Shown here: positions 6,640 to 13,519 of the stretch, one piece after another
Layout of the letters: the number at the start of each line of letters is the position of its first letter
Position numbering within the stretch: the first letter of the stretch is position 1
From: Candidatus Tectimicrobiota bacterium
GTDB taxonomy: Bacteria > JACPSX01
DNA: 13,519 bases
Assembly (NCBI GenBank): GCA_016193065.1
Contig: JACPSX010000135.1
Span: 1-13,519, forward strand
Reading direction: 5' to 3'
The notes under the pieces: generated by a model
Seen by the model: the letters and a program-made list of their open reading frames with translations, nothing else
What the model was told of the DNA's origin: nothing
The model's database searches: none
Program-made: the position numbers and the translations under genes

Positions 6640-6646
6640 CATTCAC

Positions 6647-7567
6647 ATGATGCGTGAACCTCTCATAGAGGCAGTCAAAAAACGTATCCTCCTCGGCGAC
6701 GGAGCCATGGGCACCCAACTGATGGAGTCCGGCCTGCAAATGGGAGCATCGGGAGATCAGTGGGTTCTCACGCAGCCCGAGAAAGTTCGCGCCATCCACG
6801 CCGCCTACGTTGAAGCCGGAAGCGAGCTTCTCCTGACCAACACGTTTTCTGCTTCAGCCCTCGCCCTGGCACGACACGGCCTGTCGGATCGCACCTACGA
6901 ACTCAATCTAAAGGCGGCCCGACTGGCGCGGGATTGCATCGGTCCGACGGGCTACGTCGTCGGCGACATAGGTCCTTTCGGAGGGTTCCTTGAACCCCTG
7001 GGCAATACCTCCCGAGGGGAGTTGCAGGAAGCCTTCGCCCTGCAGGCCCTGGGCCTCATCGACGGGGGTGTGGACGCGATTATCGTGGAGACCATGACGG
7101 CACTGGAGGAACTTGGCGTGGCGATTGCGGCGATCCGGCAGGTCGATCCAACGATGACGATTGTCGGCTCGGTCACCTATGACCGCGTCGCCGACGGCGG
7201 ATTCGCCACGATGACCGGAGTCAAGATACGGGATGCCGTCGACTACATGACGCAGTTGGGCGTACAAATCCTCGGCTGCAACTGCGGCACGGGGATTCAC
7301 ATCGGTGATTACGAGCAGATCGTGGCCCGGTATCGCGAACTTTCCGATAAGCCGATCATGGTACAGCCCAATGCCGGCCAGCCCCGGCTGGATCGTGGGC
7401 GCATTGTCTACGATGAAACGGCCGACAGGATGGCGGTGGGTATCCCCCCCCTCATTCAGGCGGGCGCATCCATCATCGGTGGCTGCTGCGGTACGACCCC
7501 GGAACATATCCTCAGGTTCGGCCAGCGCATTTTCCCACTGCGCACCTCTGAAACGGGGATTCCATGA
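6647..7567 (+). CDS. Homocysteine S-methyltransferase family protein (zinc, MetH/BHMT-type domain)
   Basis: A 306-residue (beta/alpha)8 methyltransferase that should activate homocysteine thiol on zinc and accept a methyl group, giving methionine. The zinc ligands are visible: GCNCG (Cys213) and GGCCGTTPEHI (Cys280, Cys281), equivalent to Cys207/272/273 of T. maritima MetH. Other family motifs are LLGDGAMGTQLMESG (15-29), TNTFSAS (64-70), GDIGPFGGFLEPLGNTSR (106-123) and VETMTALEEL (147-156). It has no folate- or cobalamin-binding module of its own, so the methyl donor is unknown (methylcobalamin protein, methyl-folate, S-methylmethionine or another methyl compound). It overlaps the next gene by ATGA, implying translational coupling to an MTHFR fusion, as if the two halves of B. 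subtilis YitJ were separate. ATG at 6647 was chosen; ATG at 6650 is equally possible, and the RBS is weak. Confidence 0.88.
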   Translation: MMREPLIEAVKKRILLGDGAMGTQLMESGLQMGASGDQWVLTQPEKVRAIHAAYVEAGSELLLTNTFSASALALARHGLSDRTYELNLKAARLARDCIGPTGYVVGDIGPFGGFLEPLGNTSRGELQEAFALQALGLIDGGVDAIIVETMTALEELGVAIAAIRQVDPTMTIVGSVTYDRVADGGFATMTGVKIRDAVDYMTQLGVQILGCNCGTGIHIGDYEQIVARYRELSDKPIMVQPNAGQPRLDRGRIVYDETADRMAVGIPPLIQAGASIIGGCCGTTPEHILRFGQRIFPLRTSETGIP

Positions 7568-10500
7568 GCAGACAGGCGACCCTCACCGGCCGCTCCACAC
7601 AAGCCCGTGAGGCCACCGTATCTTCCGGCGCCGCCGCCGCCAAAACCCAAGCCCTCCCCGTGCCCAATCCCCTTCGTGATCTCTTTGCACTCGGTAAGAT
7701 GCCGGTCATCCTCGAACTGCCTCTCACGGAAGAGGATCTCATTGGTTATCAATACTTGCGTCAGCGGCACCTCGCCAGCGGGTATCAACTTTCCGAGCTT
7801 ACCCTGCTCGGGCAGTATCTTCGCCAGCTTGATAGTTACCGGGATCAACTGACCGACCCCGAAAGAAAGCTGGTCAGGAAACTCCAGGTCTATGCCGATC
7901 TGCTCAGTGCGGGCAAAATCGACCTGGTGGGAATCGACGACGGCGCGCGGGGCCGAAATGCGCTGGACAATGCCGTCGTTGTCGCCCTCCTCTCCGGCTT
8001 GGGTGCCGACCCGGCCCGCCTCATGCCCCATGTGGTGGCCCGCAACCGTCAGTCCCAACAGATTCGCAGCCGGCTCATGAGCTTCGCACGGCTTGGGGTG
8101 CGCAATGCGCTTCTTCTCACGGGGGATTTGCCGGCGGAGCCGGGAGTGCCCGCGCGCTTCCCCCTGGACTCGATCGGCATGTGCGAACTGGCCCGGGAGA
8201 TGCAGATCGAAGGACAACTCCCCGAAGAGTTCCTCATTGCCGCGGCGGGGCATCCCAATCCGGAGGCCGATCCGCGCGGACTGCGCACGCTGCACAAGGC
8301 CCTGGCCGGTGCTCGGGTGATCATCACCCAGGCCATCTACAGCCTCGATCTCTTCACCAACTGGATGGACTCGCTCGCCCACAACGGCGCGCTGGATATG
8401 GTTCACGTGCTGGCCGAGATCATCCCGATCACTTCAGACTCCCAACTCCAAAGCGTTTCGGAAGTGCCGGGAATCCGGATCCCGAGCGAACTGATCGCCC
8501 GGTTCGAGACTGTCGAACAACGGTTGAAAGATGCAGCCAGGGCCGGCGGACATTCGCCGGACTGGGTGAAACAACAATTGCGACGGGAGGCGGTGCGGGT
8601 TACACGAGAGTTGTTCCACCAGGTGCGCCGCGTACCCGGAGTCAGCGGACTCTATCTCGGGTCTGTTGGATACTTCGACATTCACGTGGAATTGCTCAAG
8701 GAAACCCCTCTGATTCCTGAGCATTCGGAAGGCCTCCATAAGACAACCAAGCTCTCCGGACTCGAGCGCCAGCGCGTGCTCGCGCAACTGCCCGCGGTGG
8801 AAGCGCTCGTCCAAAGAATGCTCGAACAATCCAGATCCCCGGTGCGAACACGAATGCAGGCCTGGTCTCAGAAACTGGCGGCCTCGCAGGGTTTCGTCAA
8901 CTTTCTAAAGAAACTGGAATCACCGAAAGTCCCGATCTTCGGCTGCAAGAAATGCGATCGCTGCGACCTGAGTCCCGACGCGCTGGTCTGTCCCCGCGGC
9001 TGCGCCAAGCAGATGTCTCACGGTCCCTGCGGGGCGCCGCGCCTGGTAAACGGCCGCATGCTCTGCGAGGACACCTCCCGCGAATGCACCTGGGCGCGAA
9101 TACGGCTCCGCCGCGAGCAATTCGGCGTACCCCTGGCCGAGCAGCTTGAATCGCAGCCGGCCCCGGCTCCGGGGTTTTACGAGGAGGAGACCTTCAGCTC
9201 CACATTGCCTGTACTGCTGAACCAGAAGCGCGGCCCCAACTGGAGCCTGGCCTGGCGAGCTCCGCTCGCCCGCATCCTGGGGCTCGTCAAGAAGGGGTTC
9301 CACTTCCGCACGGTTGGTACGCCATTGGACCTCGTCACGCTGGCGGCGAGCAAATCAAACCAGATGCGGGCCATGATCGCCAGGAACCCGAACATGGACC
9401 CGGAAGAGCTGCTCGTAAAAGTGCTGGCCCTGATCGGAGCGCCCGGTGCCACTCACCTGATCGAATCCAAACTTGTGTCTTTAGGGCTTCCGGCGGAAGG
9501 AACCGTTTCCGACCTGTCGTTGCGGGAAGTGTTCCAGATCGCCGAGGCACTTCCCGCCATGCGGGGTCGAACGACCGGGCCATCCGGCGTCACGGACCGA
9601 AACAACCTCAGCACTCGGAGCGAGGAGATCCTGGCGGCTATCGGTCAGGGGCGGCAGCTTCGCCGTGCGATGCGCCGGGAACTTGCCAACGTCCTGATCC
9701 AGCATATCAGCTCTCTCGGGGTGAGGGTCACCTACGCCGAAGACGTGCTGAACCCTGGTCAGGTCGACGAGTTCCTGGCTGCCCTGACGGTACTCAAGGA
9801 CGAGCTGCAGGTCGTTCGCCCGCGGCTGGCGGCGGCAGCCGTGGAGCTTTCGGTTTATTTCACCCGCATCCACTACAAGCATCATTACCGGCCGCCGATC
9901 TTGATCCGTCGTACCTGTGATGGTTCGCTCACGCTGACAAACCGGGTCGTGCTTACCATTGACATGAAACAGTCTCGGTCCTCCGCCGCGTTTTGCGCCC
10001 ATCTCCGCGAGGCCTTCGCCCGTTTGGCGGAGGGGCGGGAAGAAAGCGACTCGGCCGTCGTGCTGGAGCCCTTTGCCGGGGAATCGCGGAGCCTTTGCTG
10101 GCAGTTCAACAACGAGTTCTGGCGCCGTCTCCGTGACTTCGAGCAGGCGACGGGTGTGAACTATGACGCCTCCATCGGGGGTTCGACGGACCACAACCTG
10201 GCCTACGTTCGGTCCACCGCCAGGTGGTATTTCGACAAGATCCACGACCACAAGCTCGGAAACGAGCGCCTTTACATCCTGGAAATCGGCGTCGCATCGA
10301 CGCTGCGGGCACAAACCTTCATCGAAGAATACCGGCGCATCTGTGAGCTCACCGGAACGAATTACCACCAGAATACGACCTTCCTGCTGGCCGATTCCCA
10401 CGAGGAAATCCTGTTCGCGGCCAGGGAGGAACTCTTGAAGGTGCACCCCCACGTGGAGGCCGTCCGGATCGACGCCGGAAATCCGCTGCACGCCCTGGAA

Positions 10501-11253
10501 CCCTATCGCGGCCTGGTCATTTACACGCACCTCTGCAACGTCTATGACAACCTCCCCACAGACAAGCTCGCACGCGCGGATGGGGCATTGTACCTCGTGG
10601 AGGGACGCTTATTCCTGCGGCATGACGAGCTGGATCGCAGCGCGGAAAAGCACGGTCTCGACCACGCGACCCGAGAGGAACTGCGCGACCGTCTGTCCTC
10701 CCTCTCCGCCAAAGATTCGAATTCAGTCGGCCGCTTACTGGACTGGTTGCGGGATACGATTGCGCGCCAGGGACGGGAACCACTCGAGTATGTTTCCCTC
10801 TGGATCGACCTTTTCTCGGCGCTGAACCTGGAAGAGCGATACGTGAGGATCGCCGACCCACAGCAGATTCCGCTCGGCCCCATCCCCGGAGTACCCGATC
10901 CCGGTGCGGTTATCGCCGGTCAACTGGCAGGGAGCCGGAACCTGATCGTCCATCTCAACCAGGTGGCTCTGGCGGGATTCGCCGACCTACTGCGTATCCT
11001 CCATCCTTACGGTACGCTTGAGGTTGTGGATCTGTTCGTGCAGCGCTTGGACGAATATCACCGCGGGTTCAAGGGGCCGGCCAAGTACGATGGAACCACC
11101 GTGAACTGGCTGAACGGTCCGCTGTTCCGGGCCATCGCCGAGGCCCTGGGATGTACGGTGCGGCTTACCTCCTTCAGGCCCTTTGACCCGAAATCGGCTT
11201 CCGTCATCCTGCTCGCATCGCGCCAGGATCCCGCCCAAGTCCAACTCGACTAA
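7564..11253 (+). CDS. Multidomain one-carbon protein: MTHFR (MetF) + MTHFR_C (MetV-like) + unknown region + SAM-methyltransferase-like domain
   Basis: A 1229-residue protein, far longer than MetF (about 300). Residues 46-372 resemble 5,10-methylenetetrahydrofolate reductase: DLVGIDDGARGRNALDNAVV (120-139), GVRNALLLTGDLP (178-190), PLDSIGMCELAREM (200-213), AAAGHPNP (226-233), VIITQAIY (252-259) and VPGIRIP (301-307). The first strand has ELPL in place of the usual E..PP and is followed by an insertion of about 50 residues. Residues 455-520 form the Cys-rich MTHFR_C/MetV motif: Cys461, 464, 467, 476, 480, 489, 501 and 508, including MSHGPCG. Residues 540-895 I do not recognise. Residues 900-1220 look like a Rossmann methyltransferase: LYILEIGVAS (903-912), acidic LLADS (Asp944), VEAVRIDAGNPL (964-975), CNVYDNLP (991-998) and the late strands LEVVDLFV and SVILLAS. 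The start overlaps the homocysteine methyltransferase stop, so the product probably supplies or uses methyl groups with that enzyme. The final reaction is not predictable. Confidence 0.82.
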   Translation: MSRQATLTGRSTQAREATVSSGAAAAKTQALPVPNPLRDLFALGKMPVILELPLTEEDLIGYQYLRQRHLASGYQLSELTLLGQYLRQLDSYRDQLTDPERKLVRKLQVYADLLSAGKIDLVGIDDGARGRNALDNAVVVALLSGLGADPARLMPHVVARNRQSQQIRSRLMSFARLGVRNALLLTGDLPAEPGVPARFPLDSIGMCELAREMQIEGQLPEEFLIAAAGHPNPEADPRGLRTLHKALAGARVIITQAIYSLDLFTNWMDSLAHNGALDMVHVLAEIIPITSDSQLQSVSEVPGIRIPSELIARFETVEQRLKDAARAGGHSPDWVKQQLRREAVRVTRELFHQVRRVPGVSGLYLGSVGYFDIHVELLKETPLIPEHSEGLHKTTKLSGLERQRVLAQLPAVEALVQRMLEQSRSPVRTRMQAWSQKLAASQGFVNFLKKLESPKVPIFGCKKCDRCDLSPDALVCPRGCAKQMSHGPCGAPRLVNGRMLCEDTSRECTWARIRLRREQFGVPLAEQLESQPAPAPGFYEEETFSSTLPVLLNQKRGPNWSLAWRAPLARILGLVKKGFHFRTVGTPLDLVTLAASKSNQMRAMIARNPNMDPEELLVKVLALIGAPGATHLIESKLVSLGLPAEGTVSDLSLREVFQIAEALPAMRGRTTGPSGVTDRNNLSTRSEEILAAIGQGRQLRRAMRRELANVLIQHISSLGVRVTYAEDVLNPGQVDEFLAALTVLKDELQVVRPRLAAAAVELSVYFTRIHYKHHYRPPILIRRTCDGSLTLTNRVVLTIDMKQSRSSAAFCAHLREAFARLAEGREESDSAVVLEPFAGESRSLCWQFNNEFWRRLRDFEQATGVNYDASIGGSTDHNLAYVRSTARWYFDKIHDHKLGNERLYILEIGVASTLRAQTFIEEYRRICELTGTNYHQNTTFLLADSHEEILFAAREELLKVHPHVEAVRIDAGNPLHALEPYRGLVIYTHLCNVYDNLPTDKLARADGALYLVEGRLFLRHDELDRSAEKHGLDHATREELRDRLSSLSAKDSNSVGRLLDWLRDTIARQGREPLEYVSLWIDLFSALNLEERYVRIADPQQIPLGPIPGVPDPGAVIAGQLAGSRNLIVHLNQVALAGFADLLRILHPYGTLEVVDLFVQRLDEYHRGFKGPAKYDGTTVNWLNGPLFRAIAEALGCTVRLTSFRPFDPKSASVILLASRQDPAQVQLD

Positions 11254-11273
11254 CGGCGCCTCCACACACGCCC

Positions 11274-11392
11274 CGTTGACTTTCTCTTCTCCAAAATGTA
11301 TCCTTTGCCCTTGAATCCTTAACATCTCAAGACCAGAGGATCAGTGCAAACCTCCATTGCTCGTGCTCCTCTGTGGGTGTGCCGGCAAATGG
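11274..11392 (+). promoter_or_regulatory. Leader region of the hydrolase gene (copy 2 of a duplicated control region)
   Basis: Shares with 6511-6639, in order: CGTTGACTTTCT, ATGTAYCCTT, CTTGAATCCTTAACATCT, GATCAGYGCAA and CAAACCTCCATTGCTCGTG. A 14-base segment present in copy 1 is missing here. The promoter would be TTGACT (11276-11281), 17 bases, TATCCT (11299-11304). CCTCCATTGC (11351-11360) can pair with GC-A-AATGGAGG (11385-11395), 10 pairs with one bulge, just ahead of the AGGAGG Shine-Dalgarno (11399-11404). Confidence 0.6.
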
Positions 11393-11410
11393 AGGAACAG
11401 GAGGTCCACG

Positions 11411-12217
11411 ATGAACAAGCCACGTTTTGCTTCGATCGCGTTTTGCTCCCTTTTCGTGCTCCTGGGTGTTTTGTATACGCGCCACGCGCAGGCTGCGATC
11501 AAGACGGAGACCGTAGAATACAAACAAGGCGAGACCCCGCTCGAAGGCTTTCTGGCCTACGACGACTCCATTCAGGGCAAGCGCCCGGGCATTGTCGTGG
11601 TGCCGGACTGGAACGGCGTGGCCGATTACTCCAAGAAGCGCGCGCAAATGCTGGCCCAACTGGGTTACGTCGCATTAGCCGCCGATATCTACGGAAAGGG
11701 GATTCGTCCAACCGCTTCCAGGGAGGCCGCGCAAGAAGCGGCCAAATACATGAGCAATCGCCCGCTGTATCGCGCCCGCGTTCAGGCGGCCCTCGATCTA
11801 CTCCGCAGGAACCCGCGGACCGACTCCGGCAAGCTCGCGGCCATCGGTTACTGCTTCGGAGGCGCGGGGGCGCTGGAGCTCGCTCGAAGCGGCGCGGACC
11901 TGGCGGGCGTTGTTACCTTCCATGGCAGCCTCGCCACGCCGACGCCGCAGGACGCAAGAAACATCAAGGGTCGCGTGCTCGTGCTGCATGGGGCGGATGA
12001 TCCGTTCGCCCCGGCGAAGGAAGTGGAGGCCTTTCAGAAGGAAATGAGTGACGCCAAGGTGGACTGGCAGGTGGTCCTCTACAGCGGAACGGTGCACACT
12101 TTCACGAATCCGGCGGCGGGCAGCGACAATTCCAGAGGCTCCGCCTACAACGAAAAAGCGGACAGGCGTTCCTGGATCGCCATGCAGCAATTTTTCCGGG
12201 AAATCTTCACGAACTGA
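11411..12217 (+). CDS. Secreted dienelactone hydrolase family protein (alpha/beta hydrolase)
   Basis: A 268-residue alpha/beta hydrolase with a Sec signal peptide: basic start MNKPR, hydrophobic core (about 8-22), and likely cleavage after AQA (residue 28). The catalytic triad of the family is visible: Cys148 in GYCFGG, Asp196 or Asp197 in HGADDPF, and His229 in TVHTF. The usual HEWWG motif near the first turn reads PDWNG (65-69). Family members cleave lactones or esters, but exported members of this subgroup mostly have no known substrate, so I give no gene symbol. The open frame extends upstream to 11357, but ATG at 11411 has a strong AGGAGG six bases before it and begins the signal peptide, so it is preferred. 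It is preceded by its own copy of the leader found before the one-carbon operon, and followed by a dcd remnant. Confidence 0.88.
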   Translation: MNKPRFASIAFCSLFVLLGVLYTRHAQAAIKTETVEYKQGETPLEGFLAYDDSIQGKRPGIVVVPDWNGVADYSKKRAQMLAQLGYVALAADIYGKGIRPTASREAAQEAAKYMSNRPLYRARVQAALDLLRRNPRTDSGKLAAIGYCFGGAGALELARSGADLAGVVTFHGSLATPTPQDARNIKGRVLVLHGADDPFAPAKEVEAFQKEMSDAKVDWQVVLYSGTVHTFTNPAAGSDNSRGSAYNEKADRRSWIAMQQFFREIFTN

Positions 12218-12247
12218 TTCTTGAGCGGCATCGAAGCGGACCTGTCT

Positions 12248-12376
12248 CCCGGCCAAGATCTACGCCAACGAGGGGATTGGGGGGCTTTCCCTTGAGAGGG
12301 ACTCGATCTGCCGGACGTCTTACGCAGACAAGAAGGGCAAGTACCAGGCCAACAGGGGCTCACGCTGCCGAAGATC
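12248..12376 (+). pseudogene. Remnant of a second dcd copy (3' third), frameshifted
   Basis: The translation gives [10 protein letters not shown], then a diverged stretch, then [11 protein letters not shown], matching residues 141-150 and 164-174 of the intact dcd upstream. After YQA one base is lost, and the LTLPKI-encoding sequence continues in another frame (CTCACGCTGCCGAAGATC). Long blocks of near-identical nucleotides (ATCTACGCCAACGAGGGGAT, GACAAGAAGGG) show this is a duplicate, not a distant relative. The 5' two thirds are absent; the hydrolase gene ends 30 bp upstream. Confidence 0.8.
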
Positions 12377-12420
12377 GGACGAGGCGACGAACAAGCAGTT
12401 TTCATGCTCCTCATCTTCCT

Positions 12421-12450
12421 CCGTTCGTGCTGAGCCTGTCGAAGCATGAT
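12421..12450 (+). repeat. REP-like hairpin repeat, copy 3
   Basis: CCGTTCGTGCT and AGCATGAT flank the core TGAGCCTGTCGA. It is the same element and orientation as 373-405, with inner stem GC/GC. The outer GAACGG arm is degraded. TCATGCT (12402-12408) just upstream could also pair with AGCATGA. The stretch 12451-12554, up to the end of the antitoxin gene, holds no gene or clear signal that I can see. Confidence 0.6.
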
Positions 12451-12554
12451 CCTTTTATCCTTCCGACCCGTTTACCTTACACCTTTCTCCGCCCAGCGCG
12501 GACAAACTCCACGATTTCCTCACCGCACCGGGCTTTTGGGCGGTACGCAGGTGT

Positions 12555-12845
12555 CTACCGTGAAGAATGTAGTTCTTCTTCAATCTTGTCCGCTACGAAC
12601 ATCTTCAGCAGCGATTGATAAGGGACATCGCGCTTGTTCGCCAGTATCTTTAATCTCTCGATCATCGACTCCGGCAGGCGCACTGAGATTGTCCGTGTCG
12701 TAGGCCGCAAGTTCGGAAGCTTGACGCGCTTTGCCCCGCTCCAATCAACGTAGTCGGTAGAGTCGTGCGACGACCAAAACTCTCGTTCCTGATCTTCGCT
12801 TTCAAACTTTGGTATCTTACGGATCCGCTTCTTCACTTTGGGCAC
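12555..12845 (-). CDS. brnA: BrnA/CopG-type antitoxin (ribbon-helix-helix)
   Basis: A 96-residue antitoxin of the CopG_antitoxin type (PF12441-like by motif): IPKFESEDQEREFWSSHDST (11-30), then the DNA-binding and dimer part TISVRLPESMIERLKILANK (52-71) and VPYQSLLKMFVADKI (74-88). It should neutralise the partner toxin and repress the operon through its ribbon-helix-helix domain. The start is GTG at 12845 with AAGGAG about 7 bases upstream, inside the 3' end of the toxin gene, so the two are translationally coupled. The toxin-first order is that of brnTA operons. Symbol brnA is used by operon position; CopG-type partners are not always named BrnA. Confidence 0.85.
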   Translation of the reverse strand: MPKVKKRIRKIPKFESEDQEREFWSSHDSTDYVDWSGAKRVKLPNLRPTTRTISVRLPESMIERLKILANKRDVPYQSLLKMFVADKIEEELHSSR

Positions 12846-13143
12846 GCTGATACTCCTTCTGTTCCCGCCTGCTCATATCCCGGGCGGAGATCACCCGGAC
12901 GAGCTTCCCGCGTATAGTTAAGCCCACAAACAATAAGCGCCCTTCGTCGCTCTGGCCGAGCACATAGAACCTGGGCTCAGTTCCTGAATGTCTGACATCG
13001 GGCACCACCAAGAGCGGCTCGTTGAAAAACACCTCTTCACACTCAACCCGGCTCACCCTATGCTTGATCCAGTTCTTCTCGGAGTTTCCCTCGTCCCACT
13101 GGAAGCCGGTGCAACCAAAGAGCTGTTCGAGCTGATTCGCCAT
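12817..13143 (-). CDS. brnT: BrnT family ribonuclease toxin
   Basis: A 108-residue BrnT-family protein (RelE-like RNase fold). Visible family motifs are FQWDEGNSEKNWIKHRVS (14-31), EVFFNEPLLVVPD (37-49), ERF-like PRFYVLGQSDEGRLLFVG (57-74) and VRVISARDMSRREQKEYQ (82-99). BrnT toxins cleave mRNA and stop growth under stress; BrnA restrains them. The gene overlaps the antitoxin gene by 29 bp. There is no Shine-Dalgarno before ATG 13143; the promoter at 13150-13178 places the expected transcription start on the A of this ATG, implying leaderless translation. No frame damage is seen, so the pair is probably active. Confidence 0.9.
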   Translation of the reverse strand: MANQLEQLFGCTGFQWDEGNSEKNWIKHRVSRVECEEVFFNEPLLVVPDVRHSGTEPRFYVLGQSDEGRLLFVGLTIRGKLVRVISARDMSRREQKEYQRAQSEEADP

Positions 13144-13149
13144 GATTTA

Positions 13150-13178
13150 TGTATACATTGGATATATACGAATGTCAA
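13150..13178 (-). promoter_or_regulatory. brnTA promoter with inverted-repeat operator
   Basis: On the minus strand TTGACA (13178-13173) and TATACA (13155-13150) are 17 bp apart, and the predicted start falls on the brnT ATG. Between and overlapping them, GTATAC (13151-13156) and TATAC (13165-13169) form an inverted repeat (GTATA-N9-TATAC), a good candidate operator for the ribbon-helix-helix antitoxin. Confidence 0.6.
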
Positions 13179-13519
13179 GAAGGTGCGGGATGAGCTCTCA
13201 GTTGATGATAACGAGCAATCTCCCTGAGGATCGAATGATCTTCACCGTATCTACACAGTGCGTCACATTCCTTGCACAAGTCATCACTTCTTTCTCACGC
13301 CGGGCCGGAGCCACCAGGTAAAAATGGCATGTGCAGCCCGGGATCGACCGTGCCAGATCTTCAAGCCGCAGGATCTCGGAATAGATAGGTTGCAAGCCGG
13401 CTCATTTCGGCCAATACCTGCTCCTCGCGGGTAGCAGAGAGACAGGCTTCGAGAAACGCGCCAAACTTTCCCTTGTTGTCGTCATTCAAAAACTTGCTTT
13501 TGCTCCGTAATCGCAGTGA
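13175..13519 (-). pseudogene. Decayed gene fragment, unidentified, with frame disruption (runs off right edge)
   Basis: Three protein-like stretches follow one another on the minus strand in different frames. The first is FLNDDNKGKFGAFLEACLSA with TREEQVLAEMSRLA (about 13490-13390). The second is PIYSEILRLEDLARSIPG with HFYLVAPARREKEVM (about 13392-13290). The third is DDLCKECDALCRYGEDHSIL with REIARYHQL, ending at a TGA at 13175. Together they read like one continuous protein that lost a segment and its frame at two points. The last TGA lies inside the -35 of the brnTA promoter. I do not recognise the family with confidence; the YSEI...LVAP.RR pattern recalls proteins of restriction/defence type, but that is only an impression. 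A 65-codon open frame at 13198-13395 covers just the middle part. Confidence 0.55.

Noticed and set aside
6536-6646. SAM or SAH riboswitch before the homocysteine methyltransferase
   Set aside because: The known consensus cores of these riboswitches are not visible, and the same leader precedes an unrelated hydrolase gene.
11357-11410. Upstream start for the hydrolase ORF (286 residues)
   Set aside because: It has no ribosome-binding site, would bury the signal peptide, and lies inside the duplicated leader. ATG 11411 has a strong AGGAGG.
1-13519. CRISPR array, tRNA or rRNA genes
   Set aside because: No regularly spaced direct repeats were found, and no tRNA- or rRNA-like sequence was noticed in the intergenic regions.

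Overview
The window reads as a GC-rich bacterial chromosome segment with accessory material at the right end. The gene set includes a B12-dependent class II ribonucleotide reductase, alanine dehydrogenase, dCTP deaminase, CinA, Ppx/GppA and a BrnT/BrnA toxin-antitoxin pair. Hairpin repeats with a TGAGCYTGTCGAA core are present. Together these suggest an uncultivated lineage of the Desulfobacterota, NC10 or Nitrospirota kind. That placement is an impression from sequence style; no marker gene settles it.

Left block, minus strand (1-4288): the N-terminus of a Ppx/GppA phosphatase runs off the left edge. Next comes an intergenic island made of a MITE-like element nested inside an older palindromic repeat. 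It is followed by cinA, whose C-terminal amidase domain has lost its usual active-site motif. Then comes nrdJ, split between two reading frames at a low-complexity purine tract, with the usual end of the catalytic domain missing. The nrdJ control region has a good sigma70-type promoter (TTGACA-17-TATTAA) and two NrdR-like boxes exactly 32 bp apart.

Central block, plus strand (4712-12217): ald (alanine dehydrogenase, all catalytic residues present) and dcd (dCTP deaminase). A two-gene one-carbon operon follows: a zinc-dependent homocysteine S-methyltransferase overlapping (ATGA) a 1229-residue multidomain protein. The latter joins a methylenetetrahydrofolate reductase (MetF) domain, a Cys-rich MetV-like MTHFR_C domain, about 350 unrecognised residues and a class I SAM-methyltransferase-like domain. 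This is the most novel item here. It looks like a rearranged YitJ-type methionine-synthesis module with an extra methyltransferase attached. A secreted dienelactone-hydrolase-family protein follows. The one-carbon operon and the hydrolase gene have near-identical leader regions (promoter plus a potential start-masking hairpin), so their control regions were duplicated. A shorter piece of the same leader lies before dcd.

Right block (12218-13519): a frameshifted remnant of a second dcd copy and a third copy of the hairpin repeat. A brnT-brnA toxin-antitoxin operon lies on the minus strand, with a promoter that predicts a leaderless brnT mRNA. At the right edge is a decayed, frame-broken gene fragment, also on the minus strand. 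This end looks like a site of repeated duplication and decay.
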